64,000 nt of DNA from CAZFER01 sp964517495 (GCA_964517495.1 CAZFER010000004.1:62001-126000), one strand, 5' to 3'; shown: positions 25,897 to 35,591, counted from the first letter of the stretch. Notes: generated by a model not told the origin, from the letters alone. Made by a program: numbers and translations.

Positions 25897-26535
25897 ATGT
25901 CCGAAGATTATGTAGGAAAAGCGGGAACACGAAAGACATTTTCCCGTCGTTTATTTATGAAGGGCGTTGGAACGAGTGTGGTTACCGCCTCGGCCGTGAG
26001 TGGTGGAATAACGGATACGGCCAGAGACGCCCAGGCGGCGGAGGACGGTCAATTTTTAGGGCCTGGCTTGGTTCCATTAACACTTCGTATTAACGGAAAA
26101 ACACATCAGGTTGAAGCAGAACCAAGAGAAACGTTGTTGGATGTGCTTCGGAATCGGTTGGATATTACGGGTCCCAAGGTGATTTGTGATATGGGGTCCT
26201 GCGGTGGATGCACGGTTTATTTGGATGGGAAAACCGCTTTTGCATGCCTGACACTAGCTATCCAGGCCCAGGGCAAGGAAATCACCACGATTGAAGGTCT
26301 TGCCCAGGGAGATCAACTTCACCCCGTGCAGGAAGCATTTGTGGAAGCGGATGCGCTGCAGTGTGGCTTTTGCACGCCGGGATTCATTATGTCCATGGCG
26401 GCTGTATTCAATGAGAATCCTTCCGCCTCACTTGATGAGGTGAAAGAAGGGATTTCCGGCCACATTTGCCGGTGCGGCACGTATACGCAAATGTTTGATG
26501 CCGCTGAACTTGCGAAGAAAAAGATAGGAGGGTGA
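25897..26535 (+). CDS. PaoA-like 2Fe-2S subunit of periplasmic aldehyde oxidoreductase
   Basis: 212 residues with a Tat signal (FSRRLFMKGVGTSVVTASAV). It carries two [2Fe-2S] clusters typical of the xanthine-oxidase family small subunit: plant-ferredoxin type C97, C102, C105, C117 (CDMGSCGGC) and the second set C156, C159, C191, C193 (CGFC ... CRC). It relays electrons from the molybdenum site toward FAD. As in E. coli PaoA (YagT), only this subunit has an export signal, so the assembled complex would be carried across by the Tat system. The next gene starts 4 bp after its stop. Confidence 0.93.
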   Translation: MSEDYVGKAGTRKTFSRRLFMKGVGTSVVTASAVSGGITDTARDAQAAEDGQFLGPGLVPLTLRINGKTHQVEAEPRETLLDVLRNRLDITGPKVICDMGSCGGCTVYLDGKTAFACLTLAIQAQGKEITTIEGLAQGDQLHPVQEAFVEADALQCGFCTPGFIMSMAAVFNENPSASLDEVKEGISGHICRCGTYTQMFDAAELAKKKIGG

Positions 26536-26539
26536 AGCA

Positions 26540-28780
26540 ATGCCAAAAGAAATCAAAGCCCTGATAGGACATGAAGGCGTAACCCGCGAGGTTTCTTATG
26601 AAGTGCCGGATAATGAACCCGGTATGTGGGATTCGAATTATGATTTTTCCATTATAGGCAAAAAAGATCTCACTCGTTTGGATGCCATTGAAAAAGTCAC
26701 GGGCAAAGCCAAATATGCCCATGATATGCGGCGTCCGAATATGTTATATGCGGTTCTGGTTACATGCCCTTTTGCCCATGCCCGTATCAATAAAGTGGAT
26801 ACGTCTGAAGCCGAAAAAATGCCGGGGGTGAAAGCCGTGATGGTAGCGGATGGGTTAAATACCGCTCGTTTTGCTGGTTGGATTATCGGTGCCGTGGCAG
26901 CAGAAACGATCCAACAGGCCCGCGATGCCGCCCGCAAGGTGAAGGTTGATTATACCGAATTGCCCTTTGTTGTGGATGAAGAAGAGGCCATGCGTGAAGA
27001 ATCACCCCGGGTACACAAAGGCGGAAATGTTGATAAAGGCCGTGTGCGTGACCGAGGTGATGTGGATAAGGGATTTCAAGAAGCTGACGTTATTCATGAA
27101 GGGGAATATGAAACCCAGGTAACCCCACATAACTGCTTGGAAACACACGGTTGTGTGGCTGAATGGAACGGTGATGAGTTAACGGTTTGGCATTCAACCC
27201 AAGGTATCATGAGTGTGCAGGGCGCGGTATCCAAGGCCGCCGGTATTCCAGCTAGCCAAACCCGAGTGATCACCCAATATATGGGCGGGGGATTTGGCAG
27301 TAAGTTTGGACCTGAAGAGTTTGGAAATATGGCGGTGAGCATGGCCAAAGAAACCAAACGCCCGGTTCATTTTCTGGTTGACCGCTATGTGGATACTGTG
27401 ATGTGTGGTAATAAGCCTGGTTCAAAAATGTATGTTAAACTGGGTGCTAAACGGGATGGTACCCTAACCGCGGTTTATCTCAAAGCGGATAACTTTATCG
27501 GGCATACCGGACGTGCCAGTGTGGCGGCGCCTTATCTTGAATATTATGAATGCGAAAATATACGAATCGAAGAATCCAACGTTCGCACCAATGCCGGTTC
27601 AAGCCGTGCGTTTCGCGCGCCGGGCCATCCACAAGGGAGTTTCGGCATGGAAATGGCGCTGAATGAACTGGCGGCCAAATTGGAGATGGATCCTTTGGCG
27701 TTACGTCTGAAAAACGTGCCGGAAACCGAACTTGATGCCCGACAATATGAATTCAAATTGGGGGCGGAGAAGTTTGATTGGAAGAACAAATATAAAAAAG
27801 ATGGCTCCAGCGAGGGCCGTATAAAGCGTGGAGTTGGATGTGCGGTCACGTTCTGGCCCTATACGGGACGCTCTGGTGGAGCCGAAGTTCGCTGTACCCT
27901 TTATCCCGACGGCAGCGCCGAAGTGGCCAACTGCACTCAAGATTTGGGAACCGGGCACCGGACCATGATGGCGGCAGTTGCCGCTGAAACCTTGGGTGTT
28001 GGGATTGAGAACATCAAAGTCTCCATTGGTGATACTCGTTTGGGATTGAACGGTCCCGCCAGTGGCGGTAGCACCACGACCCCGACCGTGTCTCCCGCAG
28101 TTCGCAGCGCGGCTTATAAAGCCAAACGCAAGTTGTTTGAGTTGGTAGCTGGTAAATGGAAAACCGATGTGGATGATATTGAATGCAAGAATGGTACGGT
28201 TTATTCCAAGAGTGATTCCAACAAGAAGATGAGTTGGAAAAAAGCGGCTGCCATGATTCGCAAAGGGAACATTGTTACCATGGGTGAACATATCAATCGG
28301 CCGAATATCGAGGATTTGAATATTGGAACACCGGCGCGTGGTGCACAATTTGCCGAAGTGGAAGTGGATACGGAAACTGGAAAAGTATGCTGCACCAAAT
28401 TGGTGGCGGTTCAGGATGTGGGTAAAACGCTTACGAAAACCCAAAGTGATAGCCAGATTTGTGGTGCGGTAATCCAGGGGCTCAGTTATGCACTGTTGGA
28501 AGATCGGATTATGGACAATATGCTGGGACGGCAGATCAACCCCAATATGGAGGATTATAAAATCCTGGGGATTCAGGAAATGCCGGATATCGAACCTGTA
28601 ATTGTTGATGTATATGATCCTGTTAACAACACCAGCGCCAAAGGCTTGGGTGAGCCACCACATATTCCAACCGCGGCGGCGGTTGGTTGTGCGGTAGCCA
28701 ATGCGCTTGGAATGCCGATTCGTTCGCTGCCCATCACGCCCGATAAGGTGTTGGACGCCTTGAACAGGAAGGAGGGATAA
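26540..28780 (+). CDS. PaoC-like molybdopterin-binding catalytic subunit
   Basis: 746 residues, usual length for YagR/PaoC-type subunits of the xanthine-oxidase family. The N-terminal aldehyde-oxidase a/b hammerhead (AIEKVTGKAKYAHDMRRPNML) is followed by Moco-binding segments (YMGGGFGSKFG, SSRAFRAPGHPQGSF, GPASGGSTTTPTV). The catalytic Glu is Glu705 in GLGEPPHIPTAAA. It would oxidise aldehydes to acids with water as oxygen source. There is no signal peptide, consistent with hitch-hiking on the Tat signal of the upstream subunit. It is 4 bp from genes on both sides, a tight operon. Substrate range unknown. Confidence 0.93.
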   Translation: MPKEIKALIGHEGVTREVSYEVPDNEPGMWDSNYDFSIIGKKDLTRLDAIEKVTGKAKYAHDMRRPNMLYAVLVTCPFAHARINKVDTSEAEKMPGVKAVMVADGLNTARFAGWIIGAVAAETIQQARDAARKVKVDYTELPFVVDEEEAMREESPRVHKGGNVDKGRVRDRGDVDKGFQEADVIHEGEYETQVTPHNCLETHGCVAEWNGDELTVWHSTQGIMSVQGAVSKAAGIPASQTRVITQYMGGGFGSKFGPEEFGNMAVSMAKETKRPVHFLVDRYVDTVMCGNKPGSKMYVKLGAKRDGTLTAVYLKADNFIGHTGRASVAAPYLEYYECENIRIEESNVRTNAGSSRAFRAPGHPQGSFGMEMALNELAAKLEMDPLALRLKNVPETELDARQYEFKLGAEKFDWKNKYKKDGSSEGRIKRGVGCAVTFWPYTGRSGGAEVRCTLYPDGSAEVANCTQDLGTGHRTMMAAVAAETLGVGIENIKVSIGDTRLGLNGPASGGSTTTPTVSPAVRSAAYKAKRKLFELVAGKWKTDVDDIECKNGTVYSKSDSNKKMSWKKAAAMIRKGNIVTMGEHINRPNIEDLNIGTPARGAQFAEVEVDTETGKVCCTKLVAVQDVGKTLTKTQSDSQICGAVIQGLSYALLEDRIMDNMLGRQINPNMEDYKILGIQEMPDIEPVIVDVYDPVNNTSAKGLGEPPHIPTAAAVGCAVANALGMPIRSLPITPDKVLDALNRKEG

Positions 28781-28784
28781 GACG

Positions 28785-29759
28785 ATGAAACAGTTTCAAT
28801 ACGCTTCGGCCAAATCCGCGAAAGAAGCGGTTTCGCTGCTTAGCGATGAACATGATAAATCAAAGGTGATTGCCGGTGGAATGGATTTAGTCAGCGAGAT
28901 GAAAGAACATCTTGTTGAACCGGAAACCCTGGTCAATATTACCGATATTAAGGACCTCCATTATATTAAACCTGCCGGTGGAGGAATTAAAATTGGCGCT
29001 CTCGCCACATTGACTGAAATTGCTGGCAATGGGGATATTCGAACCCATCATGCTGCGCTTTCTGACTCAGCAGCCGTGGTTGGCTCTCCTCAAATTCGTA
29101 ATTCAGGTACCCTGGGTGGGAATTTGTGCCAGCGTCCTCGTTGTTGGTATTACCGTGAAGAGGAATACCCTTGCCTGAAAAAAGGTGGGCATATTTGCTT
29201 TTCTGTTACCGGGAGAAACAAGTATAACGCCATCCTTGGTGGTGGACCAAGTTATATCGTCCATCCCTCTGATTGCGCACCTGCGTTAATTGCCTTGGGA
29301 GCGATTGTTCGTTTAACCGGTCCGGATGGCGAGCGTGAAATGCCACTGGAAGATTTCTTTATCGGACCTACCGAAGGCCCGTTAACCCGTGAAAATGTGA
29401 TGAAACCGCAGGAGATTATCACGGAAGTAGAGATTCCTGCTCATAATTTCAAGAGTACCTATATCAAATTCCGTGAAAAGGATAGCTACGATTGGGCATT
29501 ATCTGCAGTGGCCTGTGCGCTGGAGATGGACGGTAACCAATGCAAGAAAGCGAGTATTGTGCTTGGTGGAGTCGCCCCCAAACCCTGGCGTGCGGAAAAA
29601 GCCGAAGCGGTGCTTGCCGGTAAGGAAATTACCGAAGACCTGGCTGCCGAAGCAGGTGAAGCAGCCGTCGATGGTGCTGAACCACTGAAAGAGAATGGCT
29701 ATAAAGTACCCCTCACCAAAGCCCTGGTAAAACAAGCGATTATGAAATTAATGGCCTGA
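28785..29759 (+). CDS. PaoB-like FAD-binding subunit with extra 4Fe-4S site
   Basis: 324 residues of the CoxM/molybdopterin-dehydrogenase FAD family (KVIAGGMDLVSEMKEH, GSPQIRNSGTLGGNLCQRP). An insertion with Cys115, Cys120, Cys130 and Cys138 (LCQRPRCWYY ... YPCLKKGGHIC) matches the unusual [4Fe-4S] cluster of E. coli PaoB (YagS), so the operon is of PaoABC rather than xanthine dehydrogenase type. Gene order here is A-C-B, against A-B-C in E. coli. No XdhC/PaoD Moco-insertion chaperone gene follows; a hairpin does. Confidence 0.93.
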   Translation: MKQFQYASAKSAKEAVSLLSDEHDKSKVIAGGMDLVSEMKEHLVEPETLVNITDIKDLHYIKPAGGGIKIGALATLTEIAGNGDIRTHHAALSDSAAVVGSPQIRNSGTLGGNLCQRPRCWYYREEEYPCLKKGGHICFSVTGRNKYNAILGGGPSYIVHPSDCAPALIALGAIVRLTGPDGEREMPLEDFFIGPTEGPLTRENVMKPQEIITEVEIPAHNFKSTYIKFREKDSYDWALSAVACALEMDGNQCKKASIVLGGVAPKPWRAEKAEAVLAGKEITEDLAAEAGEAAVDGAEPLKENGYKVPLTKALVKQAIMKLMA

Positions 29760-29770
29760 TGAATACAATT

Positions 29771-29810
29771 CCCCCCTTTCATGTTAAGTGGAGGGGGGGG
29801 ATAATTTTTT
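29771..29810 (+). terminator. Terminator of the aldehyde-oxidoreductase operon
   Basis: A stem of six C and T pairing with AGGGGGG (29771-29777 with 29792-29798), then ATAATTTTTTG. It lies 11 bp after the last subunit gene and before a convergent gene. Confidence 0.55.
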
Positions 29811-29978
29811 GTATAGGGATCCAGTGTGCTGAAAGGGAAGGCACGATCAGTCAGGAGGAGGCAGAGAGGAACTTCAGCAAATGGTCCTCGAAGTAATGGA
29901 ACATTTTTGATCTTTGCGAACCGTTCTGAAGGGAATTCGGTAGTTGTTGGGAAATCCCGAAACCTTATGATTCTTTGT

Positions 29979-31433
29979 TTAAGATGACGTGAAATTTGAG
30001 TGTTGTTCAGCGCTCTTGGCAATGTTGCGGAGCATACCGACGAAGATGATATAATGGGCAGGGTAGAGGGCGTACCAGTATAGCCAGCCGCCCAGACCGA
30101 CAGGATCAAAGATCGCAGTTTGGATGATCTCGGTTTTATCCCCATGAGATTTGACCTGGAATTCCAACCATGCACGTCCGGGGACTTTCATCTCCGCCAT
30201 CAAACGTAGACGCTGATTGTGAATAAAATCTTCCACCCGCCAAAAATCAATGGCATCGCCAACACGAATATCTTCCGCATCCCGGCGTCCCCGACGAAGT
30301 CCAATCCCCCCCACCAGTAAATCGATCCAGCCTCGGATTTTCCAAAGCAAGTTGCCATAATACCAGCCGGTTTTTCCTCCAATATGTTGGATGGGTTTAA
30401 AAGCTTGCTGGGGAGGAACGTCAACCAAACGGGAGCGTGTATCAACGATACGTGTACCAAACCGCACACCACCCCATTGACGCAGGGTATTGCCGGATGA
30501 GAGAGCATCGGACCAGCGGTTGAAAAAGTGATCTTTATCTTCTTTAAGCGCTTCGGCTATGGCATCACGATAACCAATCGGTTTGATGGGAAATAGTTCT
30601 TGAGCGGCAGGATCGTTGACCACTGTGGGGTGCTGGATGCTGTCGATCAATTTTCGTCCCACCCGGGCATAAACGGGAGTAACCAAACCAAGCCATAGGC
30701 TCGATAACTTGGGGGTAAGCACAGGGACAGGAATCATAAAGCGGCGTAGGCCACGTTGCCGCGCGTATTCGTTCATCAATTCACCGTATGAAACCTGATC
30801 AGCGCCGCCGATTTCAACGATCTGACTTTGATAAAGCGGTAAATCAATGCCGGCCAAAAGATAGTCCAGCAAGTCGTCTATATAAATGGGTTGGGCGGGC
30901 ACGGATACCCAGCGTGGTGTGATCATGACCGGAAGACGCTCGACCAAAGCACGGATCAGTTCAAACGATAAACTACCAGCACCGATAACGATGGAGGCAC
31001 GGAACTCTAGCGTGGGAACACCTGATTGGCGCAAGATTTTTCCCACTTCCTGTCGGCTGTGGAGGTGCGGGGAGAGTTTTTCATCATCCCGGCCCAGGCC
31101 TCCGAGGTAGATGATTCTCTTAATACCATTTTCCACAGCGGCGCGAGAGAAATTTTGCGCGCCAATACGGTCCATATTTTCAAAATCCTTTGAAACACCC
31201 ATGGAATGGATCATGTAAAAAGCTACATCAATATTTTCCAGGGCAGGTAACAAGGACTCAGGATTCAAGACATCGCCACCGACTATTTCAATATCTGATG
31301 ATACTCGGTTTTGAAGATATTCCGGCTTTCGGGCAAGGCAGCGTATTGAGTATTCTTTCTCTTGCAATGCATTAAGCAGACGTCCTCCAATATAGCCTGT
31401 GGCGCCAGTAAGGAGAATGGTTGATTTGGTCAT
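29979..31433 (-). CDS. NAD(P)-binding SDR protein with C-terminal DUF2867
   Basis: 484 residues. The N-terminal ~300 form an extended/atypical SDR domain: ILLTGATGYIGGRLLNAL, IRCLARKPE, YMIHSMG and IIYLGGLG. The C-terminal ~170 are a DUF2867 domain with hydrophobic patches (VGLGGWLYWYALYPAHYIIFVGML) that may touch the membrane. The same two-domain arrangement is widespread (YbjT-like and longer relatives), and its substrate is not established. It is on the minus strand, convergent with the aldehyde-oxidoreductase operon, and separated from elbB upstream by a clear terminator, so it has its own promoter. Confidence 0.88.
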   Translation of the reverse strand: MTKSTILLTGATGYIGGRLLNALQEKEYSIRCLARKPEYLQNRVSSDIEIVGGDVLNPESLLPALENIDVAFYMIHSMGVSKDFENMDRIGAQNFSRAAVENGIKRIIYLGGLGRDDEKLSPHLHSRQEVGKILRQSGVPTLEFRASIVIGAGSLSFELIRALVERLPVMITPRWVSVPAQPIYIDDLLDYLLAGIDLPLYQSQIVEIGGADQVSYGELMNEYARQRGLRRFMIPVPVLTPKLSSLWLGLVTPVYARVGRKLIDSIQHPTVVNDPAAQELFPIKPIGYRDAIAEALKEDKDHFFNRWSDALSSGNTLRQWGGVRFGTRIVDTRSRLVDVPPQQAFKPIQHIGGKTGWYYGNLLWKIRGWIDLLVGGIGLRRGRRDAEDIRVGDAIDFWRVEDFIHNQRLRLMAEMKVPGRAWLEFQVKSHGDKTEIIQTAIFDPVGLGGWLYWYALYPAHYIIFVGMLRNIAKSAEQHSNFTSS

Positions 31434-31489
31434 TATTTTCTCAATTAACTATTGTCATTCCTGCTGAAATGAATGATATCCATTTCAAT

Positions 31490-31515
31490 AAAAAAGGCAA
31501 TCACATAGGATTGCC
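31490..31515 (-). terminator. Rho-independent terminator after elbB
   Basis: On the minus strand: GGCAATC, 6-nt loop, GATTGCC, then TTTTTT. A textbook intrinsic terminator 66 bp beyond the elbB stop. Confidence 0.85.
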
Positions 31516-31580
31516 CTTTATTCGATCAACTCGCGTATTTTGTGAGGGATTATTCTCAAGCGGAACTTGATATCCCTTTT

Positions 31581-32243
31581 TTAAACCATTGCCAATACTT
31601 TCTCGACCAATTTTTGGATGCCTTTTGCAACATTGGCAATGTTAGGGCCTAGCATGTATGCTGGAGTCGATACAATCTTGTTGGTTTCATCCACCACAAT
31701 TTCATGTACTGCAGCCGCTTTATTTTCTGAACCCAAGGCGCGTAACGATCCGGCTGTGGCGGCATCCGAACCGATGGTTAATTCAGCCTTCACCCCCTGG
31801 TCTTTTAAGGCGCGAGCCACCGTTACCGGTGAAATACATATGGCGCCAATAACCTTACCTTTGCTATGAGCGTCTTTGATTACCCGGGCAACATCCGGAT
31901 CAATATCGCAAGCATCTCCATCAACCGCGTAGGTACATAAATTTTTGGCAGCCCCAAATCCACCAGGAAAGATCACGGCATCCAATTGATCCATATTCAA
32001 TTCAGAAACCGGTTTAATCTCACCTCGTGCAATCCGGGCTGATTCAATCAATACGTTGCGTGATTCCCCCTCCACGGGTTGCATGGTAAGGTGGTTTACC
32101 ACATGCGATTGTGGTTTATCCGGGGCAAAACAGGAAACATTTACCCCCGCTTGATCAAGATAAAGCAAGGTTAAAACCGCTTCATGAATTTCCGAGCCAT
32201 CGAACACGCCGCAACCGGATAATACAACACCTACTTGAGCCAT
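31581..32243 (-). CDS. elbB: ElbB-type glyoxalase / DJ-1-PfpI-like protein
   Basis: 220 residues of the DJ-1/PfpI superfamily, ElbB subgroup: GVVLSGCGVFDGSEIHEAV at the N-terminus, DAVIFPGGFGAAKNLCTYA, and the nucleophile elbow IGAICISPV with its Cys. E. coli ElbB has weak glyoxalase activity and was linked to isoprenoid production; its true role is unclear. AAAGGAGG lies at good spacing before the ATG. It follows the antiporter gene by about 18 bp and shares its terminator, so the pair looks like an operon. Confidence 0.9.
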   Translation of the reverse strand: MAQVGVVLSGCGVFDGSEIHEAVLTLLYLDQAGVNVSCFAPDKPQSHVVNHLTMQPVEGESRNVLIESARIARGEIKPVSELNMDQLDAVIFPGGFGAAKNLCTYAVDGDACDIDPDVARVIKDAHSKGKVIGAICISPVTVARALKDQGVKAELTIGSDAATAGSLRALGSENKAAAVHEIVVDETNKIVSTPAYMLGPNIANVAKGIQKLVEKVLAMV

Positions 32244-32261
32244 AATAAATGCCTCCTTTCC

Positions 32262-33785
32262 TTAAACCCAGAAGAATATCCAAGTAATGAGAACAAAAAC
32301 GGGTAATAAAATGGTGCAGGAGTATTGGAACATATAACCAAAGAAACTGGGCATTGGGGTTCCCGCTTCTTCCGCAATCGAACGAACCATAAAGTTTGGT
32401 GCATTACCGATATACGTCATCGCACCAAAGAATACCGCTCCTGCCGAGATCGCTTTTAAATAGATTTCATGTTCCATGATCAGGGCTTTCACTGCTTCTG
32501 GTTCTGCCATGCCAGCATAAAATTTACCTAATACACTAGTAAAGAATGTCAAATATGTCGGGGCATTATCCAGAAAAGCAGATAGAATACCAGTTATCCA
32601 AAAGTAATGCACAGGCTGCTGTACAGTTGTGATTAATGCCGCTGCTGCACCGTGCTCACCCGCCTTAAGGATTGCCAAACAGGGAATCATGGTCATAAAG
32701 ATTCCTGCGAATAAGTAAGCCACTTCTTTAATGGGGAACCAGGTAAACTCATTGTCCTGCCGAATTCGGCGTGGTGTGGCGATCAGCGATATAATCCCCA
32801 TTAAGACCAGGATTCCATCCCGCGACAGACTCTGCACTGCGATAGGAATATGATAAACATGAACTTTTCCCAAATCCACCAAGCCACTTAACAAAACCCC
32901 GCCAACCACACCGGCCAGGAATATAAAGTTATATGATCCTTCCAATTTTAAGGGGATTTTTTCACCATCAAAAGGTTTAATATCCTCTCGTTTATAGAAG
33001 AAGGAATCCATAAAAAAGTATATAATTAACAATATCACCACACATACCAGCATGTGTGGAAACAAATTAAAGGTCCAGAAAAAGGGAACACTATGCAAAA
33101 AGCCCAAAAACAAGGGTGGATCACCCAAGGGGGTTAACGAACCCCCGATATTGGCAACCAGAAAGATGAAGAATACCACCATAAAGGTTCGGTTCTTTCG
33201 CTCCTTATTAGCGCGAAGGAAAGGACGAATCATCAACATGGCAGCGCCTGTGGTTCCCATCCATGAAGCTAATATTGTTCCGATCAAGAGCATGGTAGTG
33301 TTGACTACAGGCGTACCCACCAGCGTTCCACGCAATAAGATACCGCCAGAAACGGTATACAACGCCCATAACAATATAATAAAAGGTATATAGTCCAGCA
33401 AATAGATATGCAATATCTCATGCACCGCATCACCCTTATGAATAATCAAAAAAGGAATGACAAGAAGCAATGCCCACATGGCAGAAATTTTTGGAAAATG
33501 ATGATGCCAAAAATGGGGTGCAAAGAGGGGAAATAAAGCGATGGAAAGTAAAATACCGACAAATGGGATTGTGCTCCAGAGGGGTAGAATTTCTCCCAGT
33601 TCTGAATGGGCGCCATGGCCGCCTTCGACACCCTCTTCATGGCCATGTTCCGATTGATCCGTACTATGCTGCTCTGTTACGGCTTGATTGGATTCGTTCG
33701 GTGTGCTGTTTTCCTCTGCGGCAAAAAGGGGGAGAACTGAACCTACAACGATGCAAAAAACAAGAAGAGGTACCCAGTGTTTCAT
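32262..33785 (-). CDS. NhaD-type sodium/proton antiporter (ion transporter superfamily)
   Basis: 507 residues from the second ATG (33785), which has better spacing from AAGGTG than the first (33791). A cleavable signal peptide (VPLLVFCIVVGSVLPLFA) and a His/Glu-rich periplasmic stretch (residues ~45-65) precede about twelve transmembrane helices. NhaD/ArsB-like motifs include NIGGSLTPLGDPPLFLGFLH and SAFLDNAPTYLTFFT. It should exchange Na+ for H+ across the inner membrane. A signal-peptide NhaD of this form is common in Bacteroidetes and relatives. It is followed closely by elbB. Confidence 0.88.
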   Translation of the reverse strand: MKHWVPLLVFCIVVGSVLPLFAAEENSTPNESNQAVTEQHSTDQSEHGHEEGVEGGHGAHSELGEILPLWSTIPFVGILLSIALFPLFAPHFWHHHFPKISAMWALLLVIPFLIIHKGDAVHEILHIYLLDYIPFIILLWALYTVSGGILLRGTLVGTPVVNTTMLLIGTILASWMGTTGAAMLMIRPFLRANKERKNRTFMVVFFIFLVANIGGSLTPLGDPPLFLGFLHSVPFFWTFNLFPHMLVCVVILLIIYFFMDSFFYKREDIKPFDGEKIPLKLEGSYNFIFLAGVVGGVLLSGLVDLGKVHVYHIPIAVQSLSRDGILVLMGIISLIATPRRIRQDNEFTWFPIKEVAYLFAGIFMTMIPCLAILKAGEHGAAAALITTVQQPVHYFWITGILSAFLDNAPTYLTFFTSVLGKFYAGMAEPEAVKALIMEHEIYLKAISAGAVFFGAMTYIGNAPNFMVRSIAEEAGTPMPSFFGYMFQYSCTILLPVFVLITWIFFWV

Positions 33786-34129
33786 AGTCATAACACCTTA
33801 TCTTTTAATATTCAGGGAAAAAATGCTAATTATCCCATAAAAAACGCCAAGCCGTACCAGCAGCTGGGCGGTTAAACACAAATCAAACATAATATCATAT
33901 TTTTCAACGTAAAATGAAATTCAATTAAGATATTATGGTAAATCTGCCCGATTGAAAAAACAAGGAATAGACGAATGTTTCTCAAATTGAACACAATGCA
34001 ACTTCATGTGTCGCAAATTGAAGGTTTTATAACGAATCGTTAGGGGGATTTTGTTTTGGATAAAAGTAGGTTCATGAATTCTTTTGAATTCTAGAAATCT
34101 TTAAATCAATTATCACTTTTAAAAAATAA
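33786..34129. other. 344-bp intergenic region
   Basis: Spacer between the antiporter and the Minf_1886 gene, both on the minus strand. It contains a terminator-like hairpin (separate entry) and otherwise only AT-rich sequence that must include the antiporter promoter. No gene is seen. Confidence 0.5.
33839..33870 (-). terminator. Terminator-like hairpin upstream of the antiporter gene
   Basis: On the minus strand CGCCCAG ... CTTGGCG, a 7-bp stem with one mismatch and a 12-nt loop, followed by six T. It lies 260 bp after the Minf_1886 stop and would insulate the antiporter operon. Confidence 0.5.
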
Positions 34130-34489
34130 TTAGCTTGTATATTCGAGTTGTCCCAGTTCTTTTTGCAGATCAAGCCCCGCATCAAAATCTTCGAGACGGT
34201 CTTCTTCGGTCTTTTTTATCTCTCCCATCTTTACCAGGTTGAAAACGATATTTCCAACATCTCGCGATGATTGAATTCCCCATTCCTCAATGACATCCAG
34301 GGCTAAGTCCCCAAATTTATTTCGAGCCAATTGGGTGATCCCAACTAATAGTTCCTGCCCGCTGACATGACGGGGTTTGTTAAAGTGACATTGAGTATAC
34401 CGGAGGGCTTCAAGGACGAACCAATAGGCATTGGGATTATAACGGGAGTCATTTTCATCAATCCAGCCAAGCATTCTTTTTTCATTCAT
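34130..34489 (-). CDS. Minf_1886 family protein
   Basis: 119 residues. The sequence (NPNAYWFVLEALRYTQ, RHVSGQELLVGITQLARNKFG, IEEWGIQSSRDVGNIVFNLV, KTEEDRLEDF) matches my memory of the conserved family first described from planctomycetes and verrucomicrobia (Minf_1886). No catalytic motif or signal peptide is visible, and the function is unknown. It stands alone, divergent from a glycosyltransferase gene. Its presence supports a PVC-related or similar lineage. Confidence 0.8.
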   Translation of the reverse strand: MNEKRMLGWIDENDSRYNPNAYWFVLEALRYTQCHFNKPRHVSGQELLVGITQLARNKFGDLALDVIEEWGIQSSRDVGNIVFNLVKMGEIKKTEEDRLEDFDAGLDLQKELGQLEYTS

Positions 34490-34672
34490 CGTTCATTAAC
34501 CCCAACTGCAAAATATTGAACTATACGTTTATCAAACACTCTATAAAATTATAAGTCTTTTTTTTGAATGAACAATAGCATTGTCCAGACTATATCGGCA
34601 TTGGCAATCTCTTGCTATACTTTATCTTCAACGATGCTCTAATAACCATAATCTCATTCAGGTTAAAACCAC

Positions 34673-35590
34673 ATGAATCAAAGAAATACAGAACTCATCA
34701 AAACAGAGGAATCCCAAGAGGCTTCTCATGGTGTCTCCATCATTGTTCCCGTGTTTAACGAAGAGGGGAGTATTAAGCCCTTTTTGGCTGAATTGGATGA
34801 GTTTTTGCAAAAATTTGAGCAACCTGTTGAGATCATATTGGTTGATGATGGCTCAACGGATGAAACACCTGCTCTTTTGGCAGAACAATCCCATCCGATG
34901 ATTCGTCATGAGGTGAATCTCGGTTATGGGGCGGCAATTAAAACAGGGATTGATTACAGCCAATATGATATTATTGTTATCATTGATGCGGATGGAACCT
35001 ATCCGGTTGCTGAAATCGGCGCCATTCTTCCCTATATCAACCACTATGATATGGTGTTGGGTGCACGTACGGGTGATGAGGTATATATACCCTTTTTTCG
35101 CCGTCCGGCAAAATGGATTATTCGGCATTTTGCCGCCTGGATGGTGCGGCGTCCGATTGCGGATCTCAATTCCGGTTTGCGGGTGTTTCGGCGGGAATCA
35201 GTTGAAAAACTCAAACGGTTGCTTCCCGATGGATTTTCGTTGACCACCACCATGACAGTCGCTTTTCTGGCAAGTGGCAAACGGGTATACTACCATCCCA
35301 TTCATTATCGGAAGCGGACAGGAAAATCAAAATTTCGTCCCTTTTCCGATACGTGGAATATGATATTGATTATATTGCGCACGGTGGTTTTGATACGTCC
35401 ATTGAATGTGTTTTTACCGCTTAGTTTCATACTGGCGGGAATGGCATTGCTGGTTCTGCTTTTCAGTAAATTGGTTTTGGGAAAGTTTATGGACGCCACG
35501 TTTATTGTGCTAATGATGACGAGTATTCAAATGTTCGTGTTAGGTTTGATCGCTGACTTAATCGTTCGAATTAATTTATGGACTCATTGA
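34673..35590 (+). CDS. Family 2 glycosyltransferase (polyprenol-phosphate sugar transferase-like)
   Basis: 305 residues. GT-A fold with SIIVPVFNEEGSIKPFLAEL, ILVDDGSTDETP, and the metal-binding IDADGTYP; then an acceptor-side region and two C-terminal transmembrane helices (about 245-265 and 275-297). This plan matches DPM1/undecaprenyl-phosphate glycosyltransferases that load sugars on lipid carriers. The stop is separated from the next ATG by one base, so it is coupled to the parvulin lipoprotein gene. Confidence 0.9.
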   Translation: MNQRNTELIKTEESQEASHGVSIIVPVFNEEGSIKPFLAELDEFLQKFEQPVEIILVDDGSTDETPALLAEQSHPMIRHEVNLGYGAAIKTGIDYSQYDIIVIIDADGTYPVAEIGAILPYINHYDMVLGARTGDEVYIPFFRRPAKWIIRHFAAWMVRRPIADLNSGLRVFRRESVEKLKRLLPDGFSLTTTMTVAFLASGKRVYYHPIHYRKRTGKSKFRPFSDTWNMILIILRTVVLIRPLNVFLPLSFILAGMALLVLLFSKLVLGKFMDATFIVLMMTSIQMFVLGLIADLIVRINLWTH

Positions 35591-35591
35591 T

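Noticed and set aside
27701..28663. 320-codon minus-strand open frame
   Set aside because: Antisense shadow of the molybdopterin subunit gene, whose own sequence is strongly family-like.
25897..29759. Xanthine dehydrogenase (XdhABC) operon
   Set aside because: The Tat signal on the Fe-S subunit and the four-Cys insertion in the FAD subunit fit PaoABC better.
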